The notes under the pieces: generated by a model
What the model was told of the DNA's origin: nothing
The model's database searches: none
Seen by the model: the letters and a program-made list of their open reading frames with translations, nothing else
Translations under genes and position numbers: made by a program
Part shown: positions 17,253 to 26,214 of the stretch, piece after piece
How positions within the stretch are numbered: the first letter of the stretch is position 1
Layout: each line of letters starts with the position of its first letter
Source: an uncultured Eubacteriales bacterium
GTDB taxonomy: Bacteria; Bacillota; Clostridia; Christensenellales; Aristaeellaceae
Reading direction: 5' to 3'
NCBI GenBank assembly: GCA_900542445.1
Contig: UQNN01000002.1
Span: forward strand, 1-64,000
Length of the DNA stretch: 64,000 nt

Positions 17253-18383
17253 ATGAACGACATGGAAAAGAATCAGGTTTCCGAGAGCGAAGACTTTGCC
17301 GCGATGCTCGAAGAGACGATGGTCAAGTTCCGCCCCGGTCAGGTTGTTAAAGGTGTTGTCGCCCAGGTGAGCGACGACGGTGTTGTCGTGAGCATTCCCG
17401 GCAAGGCTGACGGTTTCATTAAGAAGAACGATCTGGTGACCACCGACTGCAAGGTGGACGACGAGATCGAGGCCGAAGTCGTCAAGCTCAACGATGGCGA
17501 AGGCTATGTGCTCCTTTCCGAGCGCAAGGTCATGGCCACCAAGAATTGGGAGAAGCTCGTTGCCGAATACGACGAGGGCGCCTATGTGGAAGCTACGGGT
17601 CGTGAGGCCGTCAACGGTGGCCTGATCGCCGACGTGATGGGCGTTCGTGCGTTCATTCCGGCTTCTCACCTGTCCCGCCGCTTCGTCGAGAACATCGGCG
17701 AGTTTGTGGGCAAGACGATGACCGTCAAGATCATCGAGGTGGACAAGGCCAAGAAGCGCATCGTCGCCAGCCGCAAAGCGTATCTGATGGACGAGAAGAA
17801 GAAGGCCTGGGAGAAGATCGAGAAGGATCAGATCGTCACCGGCATCGTCCGCCGCCTGACCGACTTCGGCGCGTTCGTCGATATCGGCGGTGTGGATGGC
17901 CTCATCCATGTGACCGATCTGGCCTGGCATCGCGTGAAGCATCCGTCCGAGGTCGTGACCCCGGGTCAGGAAGTGACCGTGAAGATCATCGGTGTGGACA
18001 AGGAAAAGGAGCGCATCCAGCTGAGCCTGAAGGCGCTTCAGCCGCAGCCGTGGGACGTGGCCGAGGAGAAGTATCCGGAAGGCTCCATCGTCGAGGGCAA
18101 GGTTGTCCGCATCACCACCTTCGGTGCGTTCGTGGAGCTGGAGCCGGGCCTCGACGGTCTGGTTCACATCTCCCAGTGCGCGCTCAAGCGTATCGCCAAG
18201 GTTGAGGACGCGGTGCAGGTCGGTCAGACCGTGCGCGTGAAGGTTCTCAAGGTGGACAAGGAAGCCAAGCGCATCAGCCTGTCCATCCGCGAAGCGCTCA
18301 CCGAGGAAGTCGATTATGACGCCGAGGTGCAGGGTCTGGACTTTGACGATCTGGGCGACGCTCCGGCTGACGACGCCGAGTAA
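17253..18383 (+). CDS. rpsA: 30S ribosomal protein S1 homologue (four S1 domains)
   Basis: 376 residues, shorter than the six-domain proteobacterial S1. Four S1 RNA-binding domains are visible at about 28-95, 110-180, 195-265 and 282-350, the last two with classic signatures (VRRLTDFGAFVDIGGVDGLI, VVRITTFGAFVELEPGLDGL). The tail is acidic. It binds mRNA on the ribosome and helps initiation. GAGGAGG lies ten bases before the ATG. The codon choice is noticeably richer in GGT, GTC and AAG than neighbouring genes, as expected for a highly expressed gene. A strong terminator follows. Confidence 0.93.
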   Translation: MNDMEKNQVSESEDFAAMLEETMVKFRPGQVVKGVVAQVSDDGVVVSIPGKADGFIKKNDLVTTDCKVDDEIEAEVVKLNDGEGYVLLSERKVMATKNWEKLVAEYDEGAYVEATGREAVNGGLIADVMGVRAFIPASHLSRRFVENIGEFVGKTMTVKIIEVDKAKKRIVASRKAYLMDEKKKAWEKIEKDQIVTGIVRRLTDFGAFVDIGGVDGLIHVTDLAWHRVKHPSEVVTPGQEVTVKIIGVDKEKERIQLSLKALQPQPWDVAEEKYPEGSIVEGKVVRITTFGAFVELEPGLDGLVHISQCALKRIAKVEDAVQVGQTVRVKVLKVDKEAKRISLSIREALTEEVDYDAEVQGLDFDDLGDAPADDAE

Positions 18384-18407
18384 TTCCCAATCGCATATCG
18401 CAGCATT

Positions 18408-18439
18408 CGCCGCGCGGGTTCGCCCGCGCGGCGTTTTTT
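18408..18439 (+). terminator. Terminator of the cmk-rpsA cluster
   Basis: Eleven-base-pair stem CGCCGCGCGGG / CCCGCGCGGCG with a TTCG loop and six T. Confidence 0.95.
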
Positions 18440-18451
18440 GACGCGCAGGAA

Positions 18452-18524
18452 AATGCATGAGGCTGTCTGCGCGTATAAGGCTTTGAAGCTTTACAGACTG
18501 TGGCGAAAACTGCGGCAACGCGAT
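18452..18524. repeat. Family 3 repeat, copy 3 (inverted)
   Basis: Reads as the reverse complement of the copies at 5563 and 11560: CATGAGGCTGTCTGCGCGTA, then AAGGCTTTGAAGCTTTACAG and ACTGTGGCGAAAACTGCGGC. Confidence 0.65.
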
Positions 18525-18570
18525 GAGACGACATTTGGGAAGCTTGTTTGCATCGTTCATTCATTTTGAA

Positions 18571-18599
18571 TTGACTTTTGGGTATCTTCATTGTATGAT
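18571..18599 (+). promoter_or_regulatory. Promoter of ftsH
   Basis: TTGACT (18571-18576), 17-base spacer, TATGAT (18594-18599). It excludes the longer upstream reading frame as the real start. Confidence 0.8.
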
Positions 18600-18647
18600 G
18601 AAGCCATCATAAGTCGGGACGTACTCGTCCCTGAAAGGATAAATGCT

Positions 18648-20558
18648 ATGCACGAGAAGAAAAACCCCAACAAGCCGTTGATCGTCTATTATATCATCGC
18701 GCTCGTCGTGGTGATGCTGCTCAACGCGCTGCTTTTCCCGCAGATTGAACGATACAGCGTCAAGCAGGTTGATTATTCCGAGTTTCTCTCGATGCTCGAC
18801 GAAGGCAAGATTAAGTCCGTTCAGATTGAGGATACGCAGATCGCCTTCACGCCCGTCGAGCAGATTCAGGATGGCAAAGCCACGTATTACACCACCAACC
18901 GCGTGACAGCGGACGACAAGCTGGTTGACCGTCTGCTGGCGGCGGGCGTTGAATTTGGCCAGGTTGTGCCGGAAGAGATGAGCCCGATTATCTCGTTCTT
19001 CGTCTCGTGGGTGCTGCCGCTGGTGATTTTCTACGCGCTCGGCTCGTTCATGTTCCGCAAGATGAGCCAGCGCATGGGTGGAAACACCATGAGCTTTGGC
19101 AAATCCAACGCCAAGATTTACGTCGAGGCGCAGACCGGCAAGACGTTTGACGACGTGGCGGGCGAAGACGAAGCGAAGGACGCGCTCAAGGAAATCGTCG
19201 ATTTCCTGCACGACCCGCAGAAATACCGCGATATCGGCGCGAAGCTGCCCAAGGGCGCGCTGCTTGTCGGCCCTCCCGGCACGGGCAAAACGCTGCTGGC
19301 CAAAGCTGTGGCGGGCGAAGCCAAGGTGCCGTTCTTCTCGATTTCCGGTTCTGAGTTCGTCGAGATGTTTGTCGGTATGGGCGCGGCGCGCGTGCGCGAC
19401 CTGTTCAAGCAGGCGGGCGAAAAAGCGCCGTGCATCGTGTTCATCGACGAGATCGACGCCATCGGCAAGCGCCGCGACAACGCGGGCATGGGCGGCAACG
19501 ACGAGCGCGAACAGACGCTCAACCAGCTGCTCACCGAGATGGACGGTTTCGATGCAGGCAAGGGCGTCGTCATTCTGGCGGCGACCAACCGTCCGGAAAT
19601 TCTGGATAAGGCGCTGCTGCGCCCGGGCCGTTTTGACCGCAGAATCCCTGTCGAACTGCCTGACCTGGCGGGCCGCGAAGCCATTCTCCGCGTGCATGCC
19701 AAGGATGTAAAGACCGAGCCGAATATCGATTATACTCAGATTGCCCGCGCGACGAGCGGCTGTTCCGGCGCGGAATTGGCGAACATCATCAATGAGGCTG
19801 CCATTGCCGCCGTTAAGGACAACCGCAAGGCTGTCTCTCAGCGCGATCTGGAAGAAGCGATTGAAACGGTCATCGCCGGTTATCAGCGCAAGAACGCCGT
19901 CGTTTCTCCACGCGACAAGCTGACCGTATCCTATCACGAGTGCGGCCACGCGCTGGTGGCGGCGAAGCTCAAGAACGCTGCGCCCGTGCAGAAGATCACG
20001 ATCATCCCGCGCACGAGCGGCGCGCTTGGCTACACCATGCAGGTGGATGAAGAAGAGCGCCTGCTGATGACCCGCGAACAGATTCTCGACAAGATTACCA
20101 CGTTCTGCGGCGGCCGCGCGGCTGAGCAGCTCATCTTTGGGCGCATCACCAGCGGCGCGAGCAACGACATCGAGCAGGCAACCAAGCTTGCCCGCGCAAT
20201 GATCACCCGCCTCGGCATGAGCGACACGTTCGGCATGATGGCGCTGGAAACACAGTCCGGCCAGTATCTCAGCGGCGATTCCAACCTGGTGTGTTCCGAT
20301 CAGACGGCGGCGCGCATCGACGTGGAAGTGAAGCAGATTATCGCCAACTGCTATGAGCAGGCCTATCAGATTCTGAGCGACAACAAGGAAAAGCTGCACG
20401 AGACGGCCAAGGTGCTGCTGGAAAAGGAGACCATCACCGGCATGGAATTCATGGCGATTCTGGCTCCGAATCAGCTGCCCTCTGCCGAGGGAGAAAAAGC
20501 GGAGGAAAAGCCGGAAGAAAAAACGGACGATTCCGCAGACGACGTTGAAGTGAAGTAA
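18648..20558 (+). CDS. ftsH: ATP-dependent zinc metalloprotease FtsH
   Basis: 636 residues from the ATG at 18648 (GAAAGGA eight bases upstream). Two membrane helices (about 11-29 and 104-124) flank the small outer domain. The AAA+ domain has Walker A GPPGTGKT (about 208-215), Walker B VFIDEIDA (about 263) and the second region of homology around RPGRFDRRIPVELPD. The zinc site HECGH is at about 430-434. The tail is acidic and Lys/Glu-rich. The hexameric membrane protease removes misassembled membrane proteins and short-lived regulators. Monocistronic, with promoter and terminator visible. Confidence 0.97.
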   Translation: MHEKKNPNKPLIVYYIIALVVVMLLNALLFPQIERYSVKQVDYSEFLSMLDEGKIKSVQIEDTQIAFTPVEQIQDGKATYYTTNRVTADDKLVDRLLAAGVEFGQVVPEEMSPIISFFVSWVLPLVIFYALGSFMFRKMSQRMGGNTMSFGKSNAKIYVEAQTGKTFDDVAGEDEAKDALKEIVDFLHDPQKYRDIGAKLPKGALLVGPPGTGKTLLAKAVAGEAKVPFFSISGSEFVEMFVGMGAARVRDLFKQAGEKAPCIVFIDEIDAIGKRRDNAGMGGNDEREQTLNQLLTEMDGFDAGKGVVILAATNRPEILDKALLRPGRFDRRIPVELPDLAGREAILRVHAKDVKTEPNIDYTQIARATSGCSGAELANIINEAAIAAVKDNRKAVSQRDLEEAIETVIAGYQRKNAVVSPRDKLTVSYHECGHALVAAKLKNAAPVQKITIIPRTSGALGYTMQVDEEERLLMTREQILDKITTFCGGRAAEQLIFGRITSGASNDIEQATKLARAMITRLGMSDTFGMMALETQSGQYLSGDSNLVCSDQTAARIDVEVKQIIANCYEQAYQILSDNKEKLHETAKVLLEKETITGMEFMAILAPNQLPSAEGEKAEEKPEEKTDDSADDVEVK

Positions 20559-20564
20559 AAGAAA

Positions 20565-20600
20565 CAAGGCTGTCAGGATACAACTTGACAGCCTTGCTTT
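20565..20600 (+). terminator. Terminator after ftsH
   Basis: Stem CAAGGCTGTCA / TGACAGCCTTG, ten-base loop; the T-run is short. Confidence 0.7.
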
Positions 20601-20655
20601 GGGTAGGGGGGATACCTTTCCGCTATCTGTGGACGGTGGAAGGGCGAAGGACCGC

Positions 20656-20922
20656 ATGAAGAGCATTCTTTTGACCGCATGGCTGGCGATGAACATATTC
20701 ACCTTCAGCCTTTATGGCGCAGATAAACGCAAGGCCCGGCGCGGCGCGTGGCGAATTTCGGAAAAGACGCTGCTGACCTGCACATGGCTTTTCGGCGGCG
20801 TGGGTGCGCTCATCGGCATGCGCGTGTTTCGCCATAAGACGAAGCACCGCGCGTTTACCGTCAGCGCGCCGATTGCCGCGGCAATCAGCATCGCGGCCGC
20901 ATTGTACGTGACGATGATGTAA
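20656..20922 (+). CDS. DUF1294 small membrane protein
   Basis: 88 residues with three hydrophobic segments. The family signature is visible: YGADKRKARRGAWRISEKTL, the glycine stretch GGVGALIGM and RHKTKHRAF. No activity is established for DUF1294. The start at 20656 has only a weak GAAGG site. It is 12 bases before the PLP enzyme and likely co-transcribed, although no functional link is known. Confidence 0.85.
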   Translation: MKSILLTAWLAMNIFTFSLYGADKRKARRGAWRISEKTLLTCTWLFGGVGALIGMRVFRHKTKHRAFTVSAPIAAAISIAAALYVTMM

Positions 20923-20934
20923 GGAGGATTAACC

Positions 20935-21990
20935 GTGAACCGATTTGAACAGCTGCATGCGCTGCTTGACCAGAAGCCGCGCGCGAACCTCGGCTTTTTC
21001 CCGACCCCATTGGTTAGGCTCAACAGACTGAGCGAACAGCTCGGCGTGAATCTCTACGTCAAGCGCGACGATTTTTCCGGCATGAGCCTTTTTGGCGGCA
21101 ACAAAATCCGCAAGCTCGAATATCTGCTGGGCGACGCGAAGGAAAAGGGATGCGACACCGTGTTTACCTACGGCGCGACGCAGTCCAACCACGCCATGCA
21201 GACCGTGACGGCCTGCCGCCGTATCGGTATGGAGCCGATTCTCTACCTGAACGCTTATGTGCAGCCGGATGAAAACGATATTCGCGCAAATATGCTGCTT
21301 GACCGCATTCTTGGCGCACAGGTGAACGTCATTCCCGGCCTGCCGGGCGAAACGGAAGCGCAGACGGAGGAACGTTGCCACCAGCTGGGGCTTGAACACG
21401 CCGCGCGGCTGGAAAAGGAAGGCCACCGCTGCTATGATGTGCCGATGGGCGGCGCAAGCCTCGTCGGTTCGGCGGCGTTTGTCGGCGGTTATCTGGAAAT
21501 GATGGAGCAGTGCGCGCAGATGGGGATCGTGCCGACGCGCCTGTACGCAGCGACGGGCACGGGCGGCACGCTCGCCGGACTGGTTGCGGGCCATAAGGCG
21601 CTGGGCGTCGGGCCGGAAATCACGGGCGTGGCCGTCAGCCGCAAGGATGCGGGCTACGAGGGGCGGTGCGCAGAGCTGGCGAACGCGTCTCTGGCCTGGC
21701 TGGGCAGCGACACACGCGTGACGGCGGCGGATTTCAATGTGGATCGCGGCTATTTCGAGCCAGGCTATGAACAGCCGAACGAGGCGGCGAACGAGGCCAT
21801 CCGCCTGCTGGCGCGGACGGAAGGACTGCTGACCGATCCGGTTTACACGGGCAAGGCGCTGGCGGGGCTGATCGACCATGTGCGCACGGGGCGGGTTGCG
21901 CCGGGCGAAACGGTCGTCTTCTGGCATACGGGCGGCGCGACGGCGCTGTTCGCCGAGCAGGCGATTCTGGGAGATCTGGCAAAGAAATAA
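20935..21990 (+). CDS. D-cysteine desulfhydrase / ACC deaminase family PLP enzyme
   Basis: 351 residues, starting at GTG 20935 with AAGGAGG seven bases upstream. Beta-family PLP fold: the Schiff-base lysine is in GGNKIRKLEYLLGDA, the substrate loop in YGATQSNHAMQT, and the phosphate-binding glycine loop in ATGTGGTLAGLV. Members act as D-cysteine desulfhydrase or 1-aminocyclopropane-1-carboxylate deaminase and release ammonia from small amino acids. Residues cannot separate these two here, but D-cysteine desulfhydrase is the more frequent role in Clostridia. Ends at a bidirectional terminator. Confidence 0.88.
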   Translation: MNRFEQLHALLDQKPRANLGFFPTPLVRLNRLSEQLGVNLYVKRDDFSGMSLFGGNKIRKLEYLLGDAKEKGCDTVFTYGATQSNHAMQTVTACRRIGMEPILYLNAYVQPDENDIRANMLLDRILGAQVNVIPGLPGETEAQTEERCHQLGLEHAARLEKEGHRCYDVPMGGASLVGSAAFVGGYLEMMEQCAQMGIVPTRLYAATGTGGTLAGLVAGHKALGVGPEITGVAVSRKDAGYEGRCAELANASLAWLGSDTRVTAADFNVDRGYFEPGYEQPNEAANEAIRLLARTEGLLTDPVYTGKALAGLIDHVRTGRVAPGETVVFWHTGGATALFAEQAILGDLAKK

Positions 21991-22009
21991 AGAACAGGAA
22001 TATAAAATC

Positions 22010-22050
22010 AATCGGCCTTCTTCCGTGTGATGGGAAGAAGGCCGATTTTG
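22010..22050. terminator. Bidirectional terminator between the PLP enzyme gene and metQ
   Basis: Fifteen-base-pair stem AATCGGCCTTCTTCC / GGAAGAAGGCCGATT, with T and A flanks on the two sides. Confidence 0.9.
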
Positions 22051-22074
22051 ATGTGTTTGAAAAGATAGCGCAGC

Positions 22075-22863
22075 TTACTTCGTCGGCACAACGGCGCCCT
22101 TGTAAGTCTCGTTGATGAAGTTCACGATTTCGTCGCTCTGAAGCACTTCGACCAGCGTCTTGAGCTCTTCGCGGTCATCACCTTCGCGGACAGCGATGAT
22201 GTTCGGATAGGCTACCTCGGTGCTCTCGTAGGCAATCGGCGTGCCGACAACGTCCACGCCCGCCTGAAGCGCGTAGTTGGAGTTGATCACGCCCAGATCG
22301 ACGTCAGCCAGCGTGCGCGGCACCTGAGCGGCCTCGACCTCGACGAAATCGAACTTGTGCGGGTTCTCGGCGATATCCAGCACAGTCGCGGTCTGGCCGG
22401 CCTCGGTGTCGAGCTTGATCAGGCCGTTGAATTCCAGCAGACCCAGCGCGCGGGACTCGTTGGTGGTGTCGTTCGGGATGGCGATGGTCGCGCCGTCCGG
22501 GATGGAATCCAGCGCGATGCTCTTTGCCGGGTTGACGTACAGGCCCATCGGCTCGTAGTGAACCGCGCCCGCGCTCACCAGATGCGTGCCGTTTTCCGCG
22601 TTGAAGTTCTCAAGATAGGGGATGTGCTGGAAGTAGTTCGCGTCCAGATCGCCCGCTTCGAGCTGGAGGTTCGGCTGAACATAGTCGTCAAAGATCACGA
22701 TCTCCAGATCAATGCCTTTCTCAGCGAGAATCGGCTTGGCCGCTTCGAGAATCTCGGCGTGCGGGGTGGCGGATGCGCCGACGGTCAGTTTCGTGTTGGC
22801 GCTGGCGACGCCGACCGTGGCGGTCAGCGCGAGGGAAAGGGCGAGCGTAAGCAGCTTTTTCAT
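22075..22863 (-). CDS. metQ: Methionine ABC transporter substrate-binding protein (NlpA family)
   Basis: 262 residues. Signal peptide of about 22 residues (MKKLLTLALSLALTATVGVA) ending in an ASA-type signal peptidase I site. Mature NlpA fold with KLTVGASATPHAEIL, NYFQHIPYLENFN and the AIPNDTTNESRALGLLE block. It captures methionine outside the membrane and delivers it to MetNI. Oddly, there is no cysteine and no lipobox, although MetQ proteins are normally lipoproteins, so how it stays at the cell surface is unclear. It is separated from metI by 190 bases holding a family-1 repeat. Own GGAGG site. Confidence 0.93.
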   Translation of the reverse strand: MKKLLTLALSLALTATVGVASANTKLTVGASATPHAEILEAAKPILAEKGIDLEIVIFDDYVQPNLQLEAGDLDANYFQHIPYLENFNAENGTHLVSAGAVHYEPMGLYVNPAKSIALDSIPDGATIAIPNDTTNESRALGLLEFNGLIKLDTEAGQTATVLDIAENPHKFDFVEVEAAQVPRTLADVDLGVINSNYALQAGVDVVGTPIAYESTEVAYPNIIAVREGDDREELKTLVEVLQSDEIVNFINETYKGAVVPTK

Positions 22864-22990
22864 AGTGGGTTTCCTCCTTGAAAATCGTTTTGATTTGAAC
22901 TATCAGGTGAAGCCTTTCGGCTTGTCTGTTTTTGGATTTCGCACCTTCGGGTGCGACCAAAGGGCTTTCGTTTTCTTCTGTTTGAAAGGG

Positions 22991-23050
22991 GTGGGAAGTC
23001 CAGAAACCTCAGGTTTCTGGTGGGGTGCGGGGCAAAGCTCCGCGTCGTTC
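22991..23050 (+). repeat. Family 1 repeat, copy 5
   Basis: Module B AGAAACC/GGTTTCT (23000-23020) and module C GGGGCAAAGCTCC. Module A is absent. It lies between metI and metQ inside the transporter operon. Confidence 0.8.
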
Positions 23051-23053
23051 CCC

Positions 23054-23705
23054 TCAGTTTCGCACGCGCTTGTCCGTCTTGCGCGAAATTTTCATGCCGA
23101 CAATCTGAATGACCTGCATCAGTACGATCAGCAGCGCGACAGTGACAAAGAGCACATCCGTCTGATAGCGGTTGTAGCCGTAACTGATGGCAATCTGACC
23201 CAGACCGCCGCCGCCAATCGCGCCGGACATCGCGCTGTATCCCAAAATCGTGCCGCAGGAAATGGTCGCGCCGACGATCAGCGAGGTTTTGGCCTCCGGG
23301 ATCAGCACCTTGAAGATGATCGTCGGAATGTTCGCGCCCATTGACTGCGCGGCTTCAATCACGCCGGGATCAACTTCAAGCAGGGAAGACTCAATCATGC
23401 GGGCGACATACGGCGCGGCTGCAATGACAAGGGGAACGATCGTCGCTGTCGAGCCGTAAGCCTTGCCCGCAATCGCGCGGGTGACGGGGATGACCAGAAT
23501 CATCAAAATCAAAAACGGAATCGAACGGAAGATGTTCACGATCATATCCAGCAGGCGGTAGACCAGCTTCTGAGGCTTGAGGCCGCTCGGCGCGGTCAGA
23601 ACAAGCAGAATCGCAATCGGCAGACCGAGCAGATACGCAAACAGCGTGGAGACGGTCGTCATGTACAGCGTATCCTTGATGCCGCCCAGCATCAGCGGAA
23701 TCATC

Positions 23706-23719
<14 letters not shown>
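23054..23719 (-). CDS. metI: Methionine ABC transporter permease
   Basis: 221 residues with five membrane segments, typical of MetI. The permease coupling loop EAAQSMGANIPTIIFKVLIPEA contains the EAA motif. The chosen start is GTG at 23719, nine bases after a GAGGAGG site that lies inside the end of metN; the ATG at 23713 is the alternative. It overlaps metN by 14 bases, so the two are translationally coupled. It forms the membrane channel for methionine with MetN as ATPase and MetQ as receptor. Confidence 0.94.
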
Positions 23720-24716
<997 letters not shown>

Positions 24717-24776
24717 AATGGAAGCACTCCCTTCAACACGTGTATGTGGGTTTGCCACGTCCTTGTGACGAGATGT

Positions 24777-24805
24777 ATTATATCCGAATTGCGCCGCATA
24801 GGCAA
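24777..24805 (-). promoter_or_regulatory. Promoter of metNIQ
   Basis: Minus strand TTGCCT (24800-24805), 17-base spacer, TATAAT (24777-24782). An ACACGTGT palindrome (24736-24743) lies in the short leader. Confidence 0.75.
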
Positions 24806-24922
24806 ACACGTATATTGTATGATTGGTCATAGGATGAGCCTATATAAACAGTTGAAAAAGGAAGGAGAGATGTGGTAGAATGGGAAGGACTCTTGAGAAG
24901 CTATGAACGGATGCGCGATGAG

Positions 24923-24972
24923 AACTCCCTCAGTCATGCCTTTGGCGTGACAGCTCCCTCGTGGAGGGAGCC
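24923..24972. repeat. Family 2 repeat (CTCCCTC type), copy 2
   Basis: ACTCCCTCAGTCATGCCTTT, then GGCGTGACAGCTCCCTCGTG and GAGGGAG: inner dyad GTCATGCC/GGCGTGAC, outer CTCCCTC/GAGGGAG. It lies in the 422-base spacer between metN and the LysR gene. The rest of that spacer holds the metN promoter and a family-1 repeat. Confidence 0.7.
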
Positions 24973-25054
24973 TTTTGGTATAAGGTGCTTGAGAGGATAG
25001 GGGGTTTCGTTTTCGATGAAAGACTTTTTGCACGGATAAACAGTTTGGCCATTT

Positions 25055-25123
25055 ATTGCGAAGCAATCAATAATGGGAAGTCCAGAAACCTCAGGTTTCT
25101 GGCGGGGGTTGGGGCAGAGCCCC
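25055..25123 (+). repeat. Family 1 repeat, copy 6
   Basis: Module A TTGCGAAGCAA (25055-25065), module B AGAAACC/GGTTTCT (25082-25102), module C GGGGCAGAGCCCC (25111-25123). It ends just before the ribosome site of the next gene. Confidence 0.9.
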
Positions 25124-25138
25124 AGGAAAGGGCTTTTT

Positions 25139-26053
25139 ATGACACTTCAACAGCTGAAATACGTCGTCGAGGTCGCCGAGCGCGGCTCGATTACCGAGGC
25201 CGCCAAGGCGTTGTTTATCGCCCAGCCCAGCCTCTCCGCCGCTGTGCGCGAGCTGGAAGAGGAAGCGGGCATTACCATTTTTCTGCGCAACAGCCGCGGC
25301 ATTCTTCTCACTCAGGAAGGCGTCGAGTTTCTGGGCTATGCGCGTCAGGTCGTTCAGCAGGCCGCGCTCATCGAGGATAAGTATATTGCGCACTCCGCCA
25401 GCCGCCAGCGTTTCTCCGTCTCCACGCAGCATTATTCTTTCACGTCCAGCGCGTTCGTCGAACTGGTGCGCGCGCAGGGCGGCCAATCCTATGAATTTAT
25501 CCTCCGCGAAGGCAAAACCTATGATACGATCATGGATGTGCGCCATCTCCGCAGCGAAATGGGCGTGATTTACCTCTGTTCGTTCAACGAAGCCGTCATC
25601 AAGAAGACGCTCCGGGAATCGAACCTCGTCTTTTCCGAGCTGTTTTCTGCAAGGCCGCATATCTTTATCGGCCGCAATAATCCGCTTGCGGGACGCGAAC
25701 GCGTCAATATGAAGGATTTGGAATCTCTGCCCTGCCTGACCTATGAGCAGGGCGACCAGAACTCGTTCTATTTCTCCGAAGAAATCCTTTCGACCCTCAA
25801 CCACGAAAAGAGCATCAAGGTGACGGATAAAGGCACGATCATCGACCTGATGACGGGCACGGACGGCTACACCATATCTTCCGGTATCTGCCCGTCGTAT
25901 CTGCGCGGCGACGACATCATCTCCATCCCGCTGGATGTCGAGGAAATCATCCGCATTGGCGTGATTACCCACAAGGATTACCGTCCGACTGCGCTGGGGC
26001 AGATGTATTTGGATGTTCTGCATCGCGTTGTGGGCGATATGCAGAGCGAATAA
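25139..26053 (+). CDS. LysR-family regulator (CysB/MetR-like), probable regulator of metNIQ
   Basis: 304 residues from the ATG at 25139, which has AGGAAAGG about six bases upstream. HTH of LysR type (LKYVVEVAERGSITEAAKAL, then AQPSLSAAVRELEEEAG). The effector domain contains STQHYSFTSSAFVELV and TDGYTISSGICPS, typical of the LysR subgroup placed beside methionine and sulphur uptake genes in Firmicutes. It is divergent from metNIQ, so control of methionine import is the likely role. Its upstream region is largely a family-1 repeat and no clear sigma-A promoter was found for it. Confidence 0.9.
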   Translation: MTLQQLKYVVEVAERGSITEAAKALFIAQPSLSAAVRELEEEAGITIFLRNSRGILLTQEGVEFLGYARQVVQQAALIEDKYIAHSASRQRFSVSTQHYSFTSSAFVELVRAQGGQSYEFILREGKTYDTIMDVRHLRSEMGVIYLCSFNEAVIKKTLRESNLVFSELFSARPHIFIGRNNPLAGRERVNMKDLESLPCLTYEQGDQNSFYFSEEILSTLNHEKSIKVTDKGTIIDLMTGTDGYTISSGICPSYLRGDDIISIPLDVEEIIRIGVITHKDYRPTALGQMYLDVLHRVVGDMQSE

Positions 26054-26069
26054 GCGGATTTTGCCGAGA

Positions 26070-26120
26070 AAAAAAGGCTTTTTCGTTCTGTTGCCGTCAT
26101 CAGAACAAAAAGCCTTTTAT
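26070..26120. terminator. Terminator after the LysR gene
   Basis: Stem AAAAGGCTTTTTCGTTCTG / CAGAACAAAAAGCCTTTT with a ten-base loop. A/T-rich on both sides, so possibly bidirectional. Confidence 0.85.
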
Positions 26121-26129
26121 ATTTGCTTT

Positions 26130-26214
26130 TTGATTGCATAGCAATCAAAATATGGAAGGTCAGGGGAACTCGGTTCCCTTGCGGAGTGCGGGGCAAAGCC
26201 CCGCTGTTATCCCC
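26130..26214 (+). repeat. Family 1 repeat, copy 7
   Basis: Module A TTGATTGCATAGCAATCAA (26130-26148), module B AGGGGAAC/GTTCCCTT (26162-26180), module C CGGGGCAAAGCCCCG. It abuts the end of the hydrolase gene. Confidence 0.85.

Noticed and set aside
24717..24776. SAM riboswitch upstream of metNIQ
   Set aside because: The leader from the predicted start point to the TTG is only about 50 bases and shows no S-box core.
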